NCBI GenBank assembly: GCA_900018345.1
Contig: FCNA01000152.1
Span: forward strand, 1-45,107
Length of the DNA: 45,107 bases
Reading direction: 5' to 3'
DNA from: Clostridiales bacterium CHKCI006
Lineage (GTDB): Bacteria > Bacillota_I > Bacilli_A > Erysipelotrichales > Coprobacillaceae
Shown: positions 8,034 through 15,048 of the stretch, one piece after another
How the letters are laid out: each line of letters opens with the position of its first letter
Position numbering within the stretch: position 1 is the first letter of the stretch
The notes under the pieces: model-generated
What the model was told of the DNA's origin: nothing
The model's input: the letters and a program-made list of their open reading frames with translations, nothing else
Database searches by the model: none
Made by a program: the position numbers and the translations under genes

Positions 8034-9167
8034 TTATTGCATTCGTGCCACAAAATCTTTCATCATCTCGGAAACCTTGATCTGTTGTGGACAAACCATC
8101 TCGCATTGGCGACAACCAATGCAGGCACTTGGCTGTTTGTCTTCTGGAATGGCAGACAGGGCCATGGGGGCAATAAAGCCACCACCGGTAAAAGCATGTT
8201 CGTTATACAATGATACCAGCGTTGGAATATCCAGTCCCATTGGACAATGAGAGGTGCAGTAATGACAGGCCGTACAAGGAAGAGCGATCTTCTTGACCAT
8301 CTCATCGGCTAATCCTAACAGAGTCTGCATCTCTTTATCTGTTAAAGGCTGATCCTGCTCAAAAGTGGCGATGTTCTGTTGGAGCTGTTCCATATTGGAC
8401 ATACCGGATAAGGTCACGACCACTTGTGATAAGCTCTGTAAGAAGCGGAAAGCCCAGGCTGGAATAGTTTCCTTTGGACGTAAAGCTTTTAATGTTTTCT
8501 CACTGCCCTCATCCAGTTTAGCTAAACGACCACCACGTAAGGGTTCCATCACCCATACTGGGATATCGTAGGATTGAAGCAGTTCGATCTTTTCTTGGGC
8601 TTCCTGGAAATGGTAGTCTAAATAGTTCAACTGAATCTGACAGAACTCCATATCCTTACCATATTTTTCAAGGAAACGCTTCATAGTATCGATATTTCCA
8701 TGGGCACTGAAACCTAAATGTTTAATGCGACCATTGGTCTTCTGTTCCATCAAATAAGAATAGATACCATATTTTTCATCGTCTAAATAGGCATCGATAT
8801 TCATCTCACAAACATTGTGGAAGAGATAGAAGTCAAAATAGTCGACTCCCAGTTTCTCCAATTGCTTTTCAAATATTTCCTTGACCTTAGGCATATTGGC
8901 CAGGTCATAGCCAGGAAACTTGGTGGCTAAGTAAAAGGAATCACGTGGATAGGCCTTTAACGCTTCTCCCATCACTAATTCAGAGTTCCCATCATGATAG
9001 CCCCAGGCTGTATCATAATAATTGATTCCATGCTCCATGGCATAGGCCACCATGGCTTTGGTTTTTTCTACGTCAATGCGCGCATCGTCTCCGTCGATTG
9101 TGGGTAAACGCATGGCGCCCATTCCTAGACTAGAAAGCTGTAAATCTTGAAATGTTCTGTAAATCAT
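8034..9167 (-). CDS. aldo/keto reductase with C-terminal 4Fe-4S domain
   Basis: A 377-residue protein. The TIM-barrel aldo/keto reductase part has the full tetrad: Asp52 in YYDTAWGY, Tyr57, Lys83 in LATKF, and His in YLFHN. The C-terminal 100 residues hold two 4Fe-4S motifs (CTACHYCTSHCP and CIGCRQCEMVCP). This architecture is common in anaerobic Bacillota, and the substrates are mostly unknown. AAGGAGG precedes the start. It converges on the GRE operon; reduction of a small carbonyl such as hydroxyacetone is a tempting but unproven link. A paralogue with the same architecture lies at 41597-42718, but broken by stop codons. Confidence 0.85.
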   Translation of the reverse strand: MIYRTFQDLQLSSLGMGAMRLPTIDGDDARIDVEKTKAMVAYAMEHGINYYDTAWGYHDGNSELVMGEALKAYPRDSFYLATKFPGYDLANMPKVKEIFEKQLEKLGVDYFDFYLFHNVCEMNIDAYLDDEKYGIYSYLMEQKTNGRIKHLGFSAHGNIDTMKRFLEKYGKDMEFCQIQLNYLDYHFQEAQEKIELLQSYDIPVWVMEPLRGGRLAKLDEGSEKTLKALRPKETIPAWAFRFLQSLSQVVVTLSGMSNMEQLQQNIATFEQDQPLTDKEMQTLLGLADEMVKKIALPCTACHYCTSHCPMGLDIPTLVSLYNEHAFTGGGFIAPMALSAIPEDKQPSACIGCRQCEMVCPQQIKVSEMMKDFVARMQ

Positions 9168-9543
9168 CCGTGTTCCTCCTTGTTGATCAAGTTCATGATA
9201 TCTTGCCCTTTTATTATATCGTTTTAGCTACCCTATCGCTAATGCTTATTCGATATCAACCATTATGCAGTTGATGCATATCAGGATCAGTTGAGCATCA
9301 TGCTGGGGGTATGCTTTCAAAAAAACAAAGCATAAGATCTTATTCCATTCATTCAGTAAGATAAGCAAGTTAGCCAAAGGGCTCCATACATATAAAATAA
9401 GCACGAAGAAGTGTAGGATTTTTTCTGATCATGAATGCATTTGATATCACAATTTTGTTCTGTTGTCGACAATGAAGTGGGCATGTGATAGAATTGAGTT
9501 AAGTCATATAGTATATAAGTTCAAAATAAAGGGAGAGATGATC
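9168..9543. other. intergenic region with a promoter near its right end
   Basis: Reverse-strand ATTATA at 9213-9218 could be the -10 of the aldo/keto reductase gene. The middle (9240-9460) holds a short open fragment with repeated CAGTTGA words and nothing I can name. The SPFH gene promoter is at 9466-9494. Confidence 0.5.
9466..9494 (+). promoter_or_regulatory. extended -10 promoter of the SPFH gene
   Basis: TCGACA (9466-9471), 17 bp, then TAGAAT (9489-9494) with a TGN extension just before it. The predicted leader is about 40 nt, with GGGAGA before the ATG. Confidence 0.55.
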
Positions 9544-11376
9544 ATGGCGAAATTTGTTATCGAATGTCCAAACTGTGGCCGTTATGCTCAGGCCCGTTCT
9601 GGTTTCTTTGCGCGGAAGAAGATACAGTGCTCCTGTGGATATACGATCAATGTCAAAACAGAGAAAATGTCCAGCCGCGTCTGTCCGCATTGTGGCAATG
9701 TGGTCGTTTTTGATCAGTCGAAAGGGGCGAAGGCAAAATGTCCGGTTTGTCATGAGCCGATCAACACGTTGGCTGAACAGACCCAGCTGGTTGAGATCAC
9801 CTGTGAGCAGTGTGGTGTTCACCTGCAGGTGAGTAAGGCTGCAACCACATATACTTGTCCGGTATGTGATCATGAAAATCATGTTGCTGAGCGTATCGCT
9901 AAGGAGAAAATAAAGAAAGAGGGACTGGCCAGTGTCATTAAATACGAAGGAGATAATGAGACACTGGTTTGGAAACATCCGATAGAGGATTTTAATTATG
10001 GTTCACAGCTGATTGTCCATGAGAGCCAGGAAGCCATCTTCTTTCGGGATGGTCAGGCCTTAGACCTATTTGGTCCTGGTCGCTATACCCTGGAGACCCA
10101 GCAGTTACCGATGCTAGAGAAGATCTATAAACCGTTGACCGGATCACAGAATGTTTTCCACTCGGAAGTGTATTTCATCAATATGACTACCCAGATGGGC
10201 GTTAAATGGGGAACGGATAGTAAGGTACGTCTCTTTGATCCTGGCTCCGGTATGCATGTCGAACTGGGAGCAAGCGGTGAATTCAGTATTCGGGTGACGA
10301 ATTCCCGTAAGTTTTTGGTCAAGGTGGTTGGAACAGAGGGTGGCTTTAAGCAGTCACAGATCATCGGTGGATTGAATCGCCAGAAAATGGCCCTGGCCAA
10401 AAGATTAGCCCAGGGAAATGAAACGGTGGAAGAAGAGAACTACATTGATAAAGGATATTTCCGAGCCATGATCATGACGCAAGTGAAGAGCTATCTTGCT
10501 TCTGTGATTCGTGAGAGCGGCATCAATGTTTTGGAGATCGATGAAAGGCTGATGGAACTCTCGGAAGCGTTGCGCAATCGCATCAATATCGCTTTAGCTG
10601 AATATGGGCTAGAGATGCCGGAGTTTTATGTCAGTCGTGTAGTGACACCGGACGATGACCCGAACTTTAAACGCATGAAAGAGCAGTATGCTGAACAGTA
10701 TTTGCGTGTTCGTCAGGAGCAGATCCTGCAGCGTGAAGCCGAAGCTGCCGCTGACAGGAAGGCTGTTGAAGCCAGAACAGCAGCTCAAATGAAGATCATT
10801 GAGGCGCAGGGAGCAGCGGAAGCTTTACGCATTCAAAAAGCTGCTGAAGCCGATGCTTATCGTATGCAGGCTCAGGCGGAAGCACAGGAAATGCAGATGA
10901 AAGGATATACCTACCAGCAGGAGTCCAGTCGAATGATTGGCATGGAAGCCATGAAAAACGGCATCGGTGGCGAAGGCCTAGGCTCCGGCCTGGGTGATAT
11001 TGCCAGTCTAGGTGTGACACTGGGTACCATGGGTGGCATCATGAATATGACCAAAGAAACCATGGATTCTGTTTTTGATCAATCCAATGATATGGGAAGG
11101 CAGATTGGATCCAGCATGCAAGTGGATAGCTGGGATTGTACATGTGGGACAAAAGGCATCACCAGTCGTTTTTGTCCAAATTGCGGCTCTCCTAAGCCTT
11201 CCAATCAGTCCTCTTCCAGCTGGAATTGTGTATGTGGACAAACCAATCTGACAAGTGCCTTTTGCCCAAACTGTGGACGGCCCAAACCGGACGCCAATCA
11301 CTGGGATTGTCCATGCGGAGAGAAAAACATCAAAGGGAACTTCTGTCCACACTGTGGTAGAAGAAAGCCACAATAA
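9544..11376 (+). CDS. SPFH-domain protein with N- and C-terminal zinc ribbons
   Basis: A 610-residue protein. Residues 1-110 hold three cysteine pairs of pairs (CPNC with CSC, CPHC with CPVC, CEQC with CPVC) that look like zinc ribbons. An SPFH/band-7-like domain spans about 130-390, followed by an Ala/Glu/Arg-rich coiled coil (390-450) and a Gly-rich stretch. The last 82 residues hold three more ribbons in tandem (WDCTCG/FCPNCG, WNCVCG/FCPNCG, WDCPCG/FCPHCG). It resembles the B. subtilis YdjI group, whose SPFH protein recruits a PspA-type protein to the membrane; that link is family knowledge. It has no transmembrane segment, but the 4-TM protein 12 bp downstream could anchor it. The ATG at 9544 is chosen over an upstream frame that crosses the promoter. 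Confidence 0.8.
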   Translation: MAKFVIECPNCGRYAQARSGFFARKKIQCSCGYTINVKTEKMSSRVCPHCGNVVVFDQSKGAKAKCPVCHEPINTLAEQTQLVEITCEQCGVHLQVSKAATTYTCPVCDHENHVAERIAKEKIKKEGLASVIKYEGDNETLVWKHPIEDFNYGSQLIVHESQEAIFFRDGQALDLFGPGRYTLETQQLPMLEKIYKPLTGSQNVFHSEVYFINMTTQMGVKWGTDSKVRLFDPGSGMHVELGASGEFSIRVTNSRKFLVKVVGTEGGFKQSQIIGGLNRQKMALAKRLAQGNETVEEENYIDKGYFRAMIMTQVKSYLASVIRESGINVLEIDERLMELSEALRNRINIALAEYGLEMPEFYVSRVVTPDDDPNFKRMKEQYAEQYLRVRQEQILQREAEAAADRKAVEARTAAQMKIIEAQGAAEALRIQKAAEADAYRMQAQAEAQEMQMKGYTYQQESSRMIGMEAMKNGIGGEGLGSGLGDIASLGVTLGTMGGIMNMTKETMDSVFDQSNDMGRQIGSSMQVDSWDCTCGTKGITSRFCPNCGSPKPSNQSSSSWNCVCGQTNLTSAFCPNCGRPKPDANHWDCPCGEKNIKGNFCPHCGRRKPQ

Positions 11377-11388
11377 GGAGGGACTGTC

Positions 11389-12078
11389 ATGAATCAAAGT
11401 AAGAATCAGACACGCATGCTGGTTTTATGGTGTGTTGCTTTAGGTGTCTTTCATGTCGTGATCCTGTTTTTACCGCTGACGCGTAACTTTCTGTTCTGGT
11501 TGGCTTATGCCTTTGATGTGGTCGCGATTTTCGGACAGATTCCTATCATGTCATTGGCTTTTAAAAATGCACAGGATGCCAAAAGTCGCTTTTATGGTTT
11601 CCCGATTGCACGTGTAGGCCTCATTTATCTTGTAGTCCAATTTATTGCCGGCACAGTGGTAATGCTTTTATGTGAGTGGGTTCCTTTATGGCTGGCGATG
11701 ATTCTCTTTGTCTGCATCCTTGCTTTTGCCATTGTCGGTGTTATCGGAACGGATACGATGCGAGATAAAGTCGAGAAAATAGATTCTGAAACCATCAGTC
11801 ATACACAGACGATGAGAGAATTATCTTTGAAATTGAAACAGCTCAGCGAACGCTATCCCTATTCCCAATTATCAAAACTCGTTGAAGAAATCAGATATAG
11901 TGATCCGGTGAGCAGCGATGCATTAAGAGCAGTTGAAGAACGACTCAGTCATAGCATCGATGCCCTGACTAAAGCATTGCCTGAAGGCAACGCAGATCTA
12001 ATCAATCGACTCATTCAAAATACTTTTTCGATCTTGAATGAACGAAATCAGTTATGTAAACAAATGAAAGGAAGATAG
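11389..12078 (+). CDS. four-TM membrane protein with cytoplasmic helical tail
   Basis: A 229-residue protein. Four hydrophobic segments lie in residues about 10-125 and end in VIGTDTMRDK. The remaining 100 residues are soluble, heptad-like and charged, suggesting a cytoplasmic coiled coil. The family is not recognised by name. It is translated from AAGGAGG and lies 12 bp after the zinc-ribbon SPFH gene, so the two are one operon and may form a membrane complex (inference). A terminator overlaps its stop codon. Confidence 0.65.
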   Translation: MNQSKNQTRMLVLWCVALGVFHVVILFLPLTRNFLFWLAYAFDVVAIFGQIPIMSLAFKNAQDAKSRFYGFPIARVGLIYLVVQFIAGTVVMLLCEWVPLWLAMILFVCILAFAIVGVIGTDTMRDKVEKIDSETISHTQTMRELSLKLKQLSERYPYSQLSKLVEEIRYSDPVSSDALRAVEERLSHSIDALTKALPEGNADLINRLIQNTFSILNERNQLCKQMKGR

Positions 12079-12103
12079 TGTTGTCATAAACAGCACTATT
12101 TTT
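12075..12103 (+). terminator. terminator of the SPFH operon
   Basis: ATAGTG-T-TGT pairs with ACA-G-CACTAT around CATAA, followed by a T run. It includes the stop codon. Confidence 0.75.
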
Positions 12104-12334
12104 AAATAATTCTTGATAAAATTCGCTATTATTTATAATATAAAACTATAGAAAGCGCTTTAGGCTTGTTTAATGATTCTGTTTCAGGCAAATTAAGCTA
12201 TTAAATATGTAATACAATCATATTAACCATTTATAATGTTGGATATTACATTTTATAAACATCATATCGTATAGAATGAAAGACAAATCATTGCAATGCT
12301 TGGCTATATTCAGTGAAAGAAGGAGGTAAATAGG

Positions 12335-12801
12335 ATGGCTAAAGTAGAATTTACAGGAAGAAGTGCTAGTTATATCTTTGAAAATGCTGGAGGCATGCGG
12401 GACCAATTAGAGCAAACGATTCTAAATGAGCTTCAGGAAAAAAGATATCCTTTAAAAGCGACTATTTCAACATTAAAGTCAGGGAAAGGACTTGCCGGTG
12501 CTATTTTTGGTAGCAAAGAACAATGTGTTGTGATTACGATTGATAGAGAAGCTCAAATCGCAATTTCTAATACAACTGTAGGAACTTATTTATATGTCGA
12601 AATATATCTGATGGTACAAAGAAGACTGATTTCTTTTGCCGCTATCTCTGATGCAATAGGGATGTATTTAAAGCGCAATATAGAAATGCTGTTTATAACG
12701 CAGCGATCAAAGTTGCTGAGTCAGCATTTGCTAAATTGAATTTGAAACAATGTAATACTGGTTATACACCAGACAAATCTGAAACAAAACAAGAGGATTA
12801 G
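12335..12801 (+). pseudogene. frame-broken gene for a small unknown protein
   Basis: Starts at an ATG after AAGGAGG. The first frame codes for about 88 residues (MAKVEFTGRSASYIFENAGG...) and then shifts. Three small indels explain the rest: minus one near 12600, plus one in the T run at 12634-12637, minus one in the G run at 12659-12661. With these repaired, one smooth 155-residue protein ends at TAG 12799-12801, with a helical Ala-rich C-terminus (YRNAVYNAAIKVAESAF). The span is 467 nt, two more than a multiple of three, in line with a net loss of one base. The family is unknown. Either a decaying gene or base-calling errors at short homopolymers. Confidence 0.6.
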
Positions 12802-12811
12802 TAAAACCAAA

Positions 12812-12850
12812 TTATCAGGATAATGTGTTATATTCGCATTATCCTGATAA
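12812..12850. repeat. perfect 14-bp inverted repeat before a zinc-ribbon gene
   Basis: TTATCAGGATAATG (12812-12825) and CATTATCCTGATAA (12837-12850) with an 11-nt loop. The T run after it is weak (ATTTTAA) and AAGGAGG starts five bases later. It could be a terminator for the upstream gene, an operator, or a leader hairpin for the next gene. Confidence 0.6.
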
Positions 12851-12870
12851 ATTTTAAGGAGGAAGATAAA

Positions 12871-13706
12871 ATGGCAAAAATTAGACTGGTTTGTGAACAG
12901 TGTGGAGGAAACATTATCCTGGATAGTTCACACGAAATAGGCACATGTGAAAATTGCTTGTCTCAATTTGTTATTAAACAGGATCAGATCGTCCAACAAA
13001 TTACCCAAAATATTACTAAGCATGTTTACGGATATGAAGGAAAAGATGTTGCAGAGCTGTTGAAGGATGGGTACATATTGAACGATTTAAGGGACTACAG
13101 GCAGGCCAATGCGAAATTTTATCAAGCCATTAAAATTGAACCGAATTGTTGGAGTGCTTGGCTAGGATATGCATCTACATGAGGTAATCGCCAGGAGTAT
13201 TTAGGAATGGTACCTGCTTATCAGCGAGCCTATCGTTTAGCTTCCACTGAGAAAGAAAAAGTAGACACGTTCGTTGACATGACCGAGTATTTTAAGGATC
13301 ATGATGTGCGAGGTGTGTTTGTTCGTGCTTTTAATATGGCCACTGACCAGGAAAGATCGCGTATTTTTAATTTGGTTGATGGTGTCATTGGAAGGGATGA
13401 TTCAGAAATTGCAAATCTTGCAGTTGATTTATGTCCAGAAGATTGGCGTGCATACTTTGCTTATGCCAAGGTACGTCAAATTCGCGCACGCTGGTGCCAG
13501 TTGGTGGGTGGCTTTTTAAAGGCGGCTCACTACCCAAACCTGCTCAGGAAGTGGTAGATATTTTTGTTCGTGCGTATCAGTTGGCTAAAAACGAACAAGG
13601 AAATTCTACAGAAAGGATTGAAAAACATATCGAGAAACTGAGTCATGATCAGTCTTATCAAGTATTTGTAAATGAGTTGAGAAAAGCAATTAAACGTGTT
13701 AAATAG
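12871..13706 (+). pseudogene. broken zinc-ribbon / TPR-like protein gene
   Basis: Starts MAKIRLVCEQCGG after AAGGAGG. Residues 8-35 form a zinc ribbon (CEQC, CENC). A TPR-like helical segment follows (YRQANAKFYQAIKIEPNCWS). The frame is cut by TGA at 13180-13182 at a place that reads like a lost Trp (YAST-stop-GNRQEY), and coding sequence continues in the same frame to about 13500. A net loss of one base between about 13480 and 13530 then moves it into the frame ending at TAG 13704-13706 (AQEVVDIFVRAYQL...). The intact protein would have about 278 residues. Its zinc-ribbon-plus-TPR start has the same layout as the TIR protein at 15049-16665. Confidence 0.65.
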
Positions 13707-13918
13707 TTGCAGATAATAAAAATATAATGACAGGTGAGAATATAGTATGGAATTGAAAGACTGACGGCTGCGATAAAATGAAAATAATAAGTGATTCTGA
13801 TTTAGATAAGCATCGTGCAGATGAAATAGGGATTCTTGCTTTAAATGCAAATCAGGTAGTCACCTATCTAAAGTACGCATACTATATCGTAAAATATATT
13901 TGTAAACTTTTAATCTGG

Positions 13919-13947
13919 TTGAATATCTTTGTATATTATCATTATAT
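13919..13947 (+). promoter_or_regulatory. promoter of the orphan antitoxin gene
   Basis: TTGAAT (13919-13924), 17 bp, TTATAT (13942-13947), 22 nt before the start codon. Upstream, 13707-13918 holds no gene I can support. Confidence 0.45.
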
Positions 13948-13969
13948 ACAGAGAGAAAGAGGTGGCATT

Positions 13970-14233
13970 ATGCCTCGAATTAGACTGATTACGGATTTAT
14001 GCAGCACCCATGAGATTTCAGACATCTGCCAAGCTCGCCAGGAACCGATATTCAACACGGATAACGGAAATGTTGATCTGGAGGAGAGGTGTATCGAAAC
14101 TTACGAAGTTATGGCGAATAATGCTACGGTAGACACTGCGATTTTAGAAGCGGAGGTAGAGTTTGAACGCGACGGCCAGCTTTACGATGCAAGAGAGACG
14201 CTAGCTTTTTTAAAGAAGAAGCATTTTGGATAA
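13970..14233 (+). CDS. Phd/YefM-like antitoxin
   Basis: An 87-residue protein starting MPRIRLITDLCSTHEISDIC, with a middle part resembling the Phd/YefM DNA-binding fold (EPIFNTDNGNVDLEERCIETYEVM read as a variant of the usual PVFITKNGYGDLVVMS-ETYE) and an acidic C-terminus (DGQLYDARETLAFLKKKHFG) like the toxin-binding tail of RelE partners. An AGAGGTGG site precedes the ATG. The usual second gene is only a stub (14226-14357), so this is an orphan antitoxin. An in-frame extension back to 13778 has no ribosome site. Family assignment is by pattern memory. Confidence 0.55.
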   Translation: MPRIRLITDLCSTHEISDICQARQEPIFNTDNGNVDLEERCIETYEVMANNATVDTAILEAEVEFERDGQLYDARETLAFLKKKHFG

Positions 14234-14357
14234 ATATAGTGTTAAACTGGTGGAGTCGGGAATGGAAACGCAAAGTTTACGCAAGCCATGGATACAACCA
14301 GAACCAGCTTTCTGTGCCGTGCCCAGAAATGATTTTTCCATAGAAGTAATATCTTAA
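14226..14357 (+). pseudogene. stub of a RelE/ParE-type toxin gene
   Basis: A TTG at 14226 overlaps the antitoxin stop, as in coupled toxin-antitoxin pairs, and the first codons read LDKYSVKL, like the start of RelE-type toxins (MDKYSVKL...). After about 12 residues the similarity ends and the frame stops at 14357 after 43 codons. I read it as a toxin gene that lost its body. The identification rests on only the first few residues. Confidence 0.35.
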
Positions 14358-14399
14358 TTTGTTAACATTGTTTATATTTTATTGAAATATAAACACATC

Positions 14400-14461
14400 A
14401 AAAACGCAAATAAACGCACGTGTGCGTTTGTTGATGAGAAAATAAACACACGCGTGCGTTT
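14400..14461. promoter_or_regulatory. tandem AAACGCA palindromes before the DUF5680 gene
   Basis: AAACGCA-CGTG-TGCGTTT at 14412-14429 is a perfect 7-bp dyad. AAACACA-CGCG-TGCGTTT at 14444-14461 has one mismatch. The centres are 32 bp apart, about three helical turns, on one face of the DNA. A further half site (AAAACGCAAA) starts at 14401 and another AAACGCAAA lies near 14266. This looks like a cooperative operator; the regulator is unknown. Confidence 0.55.
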
Positions 14462-14522
14462 TAAAACGTTCAAAGTGTTGCGATTGAGTGAAAGAAAATA
14501 TGGTAGTTAGGAGATGCCTTTG

Positions 14523-14990
14523 ATGAATCATGAATTATCTGCCTTTTTATGTGAAGCAAAGAAAAAAACATATGCCAATCAAAGCGCAAAGAAGTTAAAC
14601 CCATCGCGGGAAGGGGCAGTGGATTATGAATACAGTCATGGTCAGATGCTATATCATGACACTTATTTTGGCGGAACGCGTTTTATGGGTGAAGAGGTTG
14701 TTTATAGAAATGATCAAACACCGGTTTGGGGTATGAACTATTATGGCATCATGTTGGAAGAATCTTTGACTAACGAAGTCTTCAATCAGGTTTTACATCC
14801 TGCTCTCATGCTGGTTGGAAGTGATGATATGCTTCCGGTAAGAGGACCCAGGGAATGGCGCATTGGGGATTATCGCTATGAGTTTCAGGTTAATGGACAG
14901 CTTGAATTATTTGAAGGAGAGGAGCGCATTTTCAAAGGTGACAGGGTGGTTTACATCCTCAAATGTCATGGCGGAACGATTCAAAAATAA
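14523..14990 (+). CDS. DUF5680-domain protein
   Basis: A 155-residue cytoplasmic protein. The order of motifs (FLCEAKKKTYAN, LYHDTYFGGTRFMGEEVV, WGMNYYG, PVRGP, GDYRYEFQVNG, ending in a Gly-Gly) fits DUF5680 as I know it. The function is unknown; in related genomes the domain often follows an HTH domain, which is absent here. The start at 14523 is nine bases after AGGAG (14509-14513); the ATG at 14514 is too close. Tandem palindromes upstream suggest tight regulation. A bidirectional terminator follows. Confidence 0.6.
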   Translation: MNHELSAFLCEAKKKTYANQSAKKLNPSREGAVDYEYSHGQMLYHDTYFGGTRFMGEEVVYRNDQTPVWGMNYYGIMLEESLTNEVFNQVLHPALMLVGSDDMLPVRGPREWRIGDYRYEFQVNGQLELFEGEERIFKGDRVVYILKCHGGTIQK

Positions 14991-15008
14991 ATCAAACAAA
15001 CAAAAATA

Positions 15009-15046
15009 AACAGGACTTCTATTTCGTGTAGAAAGTCCTGTTCTTT
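15009..15046. terminator. bidirectional terminator between DUF5680 and TIR genes
   Basis: AACAGGACTT-CTA pairs with TAG-A-AAGTCCTGTT, followed by CTTTT on the plus strand and an A-rich flank serving the minus strand. Confidence 0.75.
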
Positions 15047-15048
15047 TA

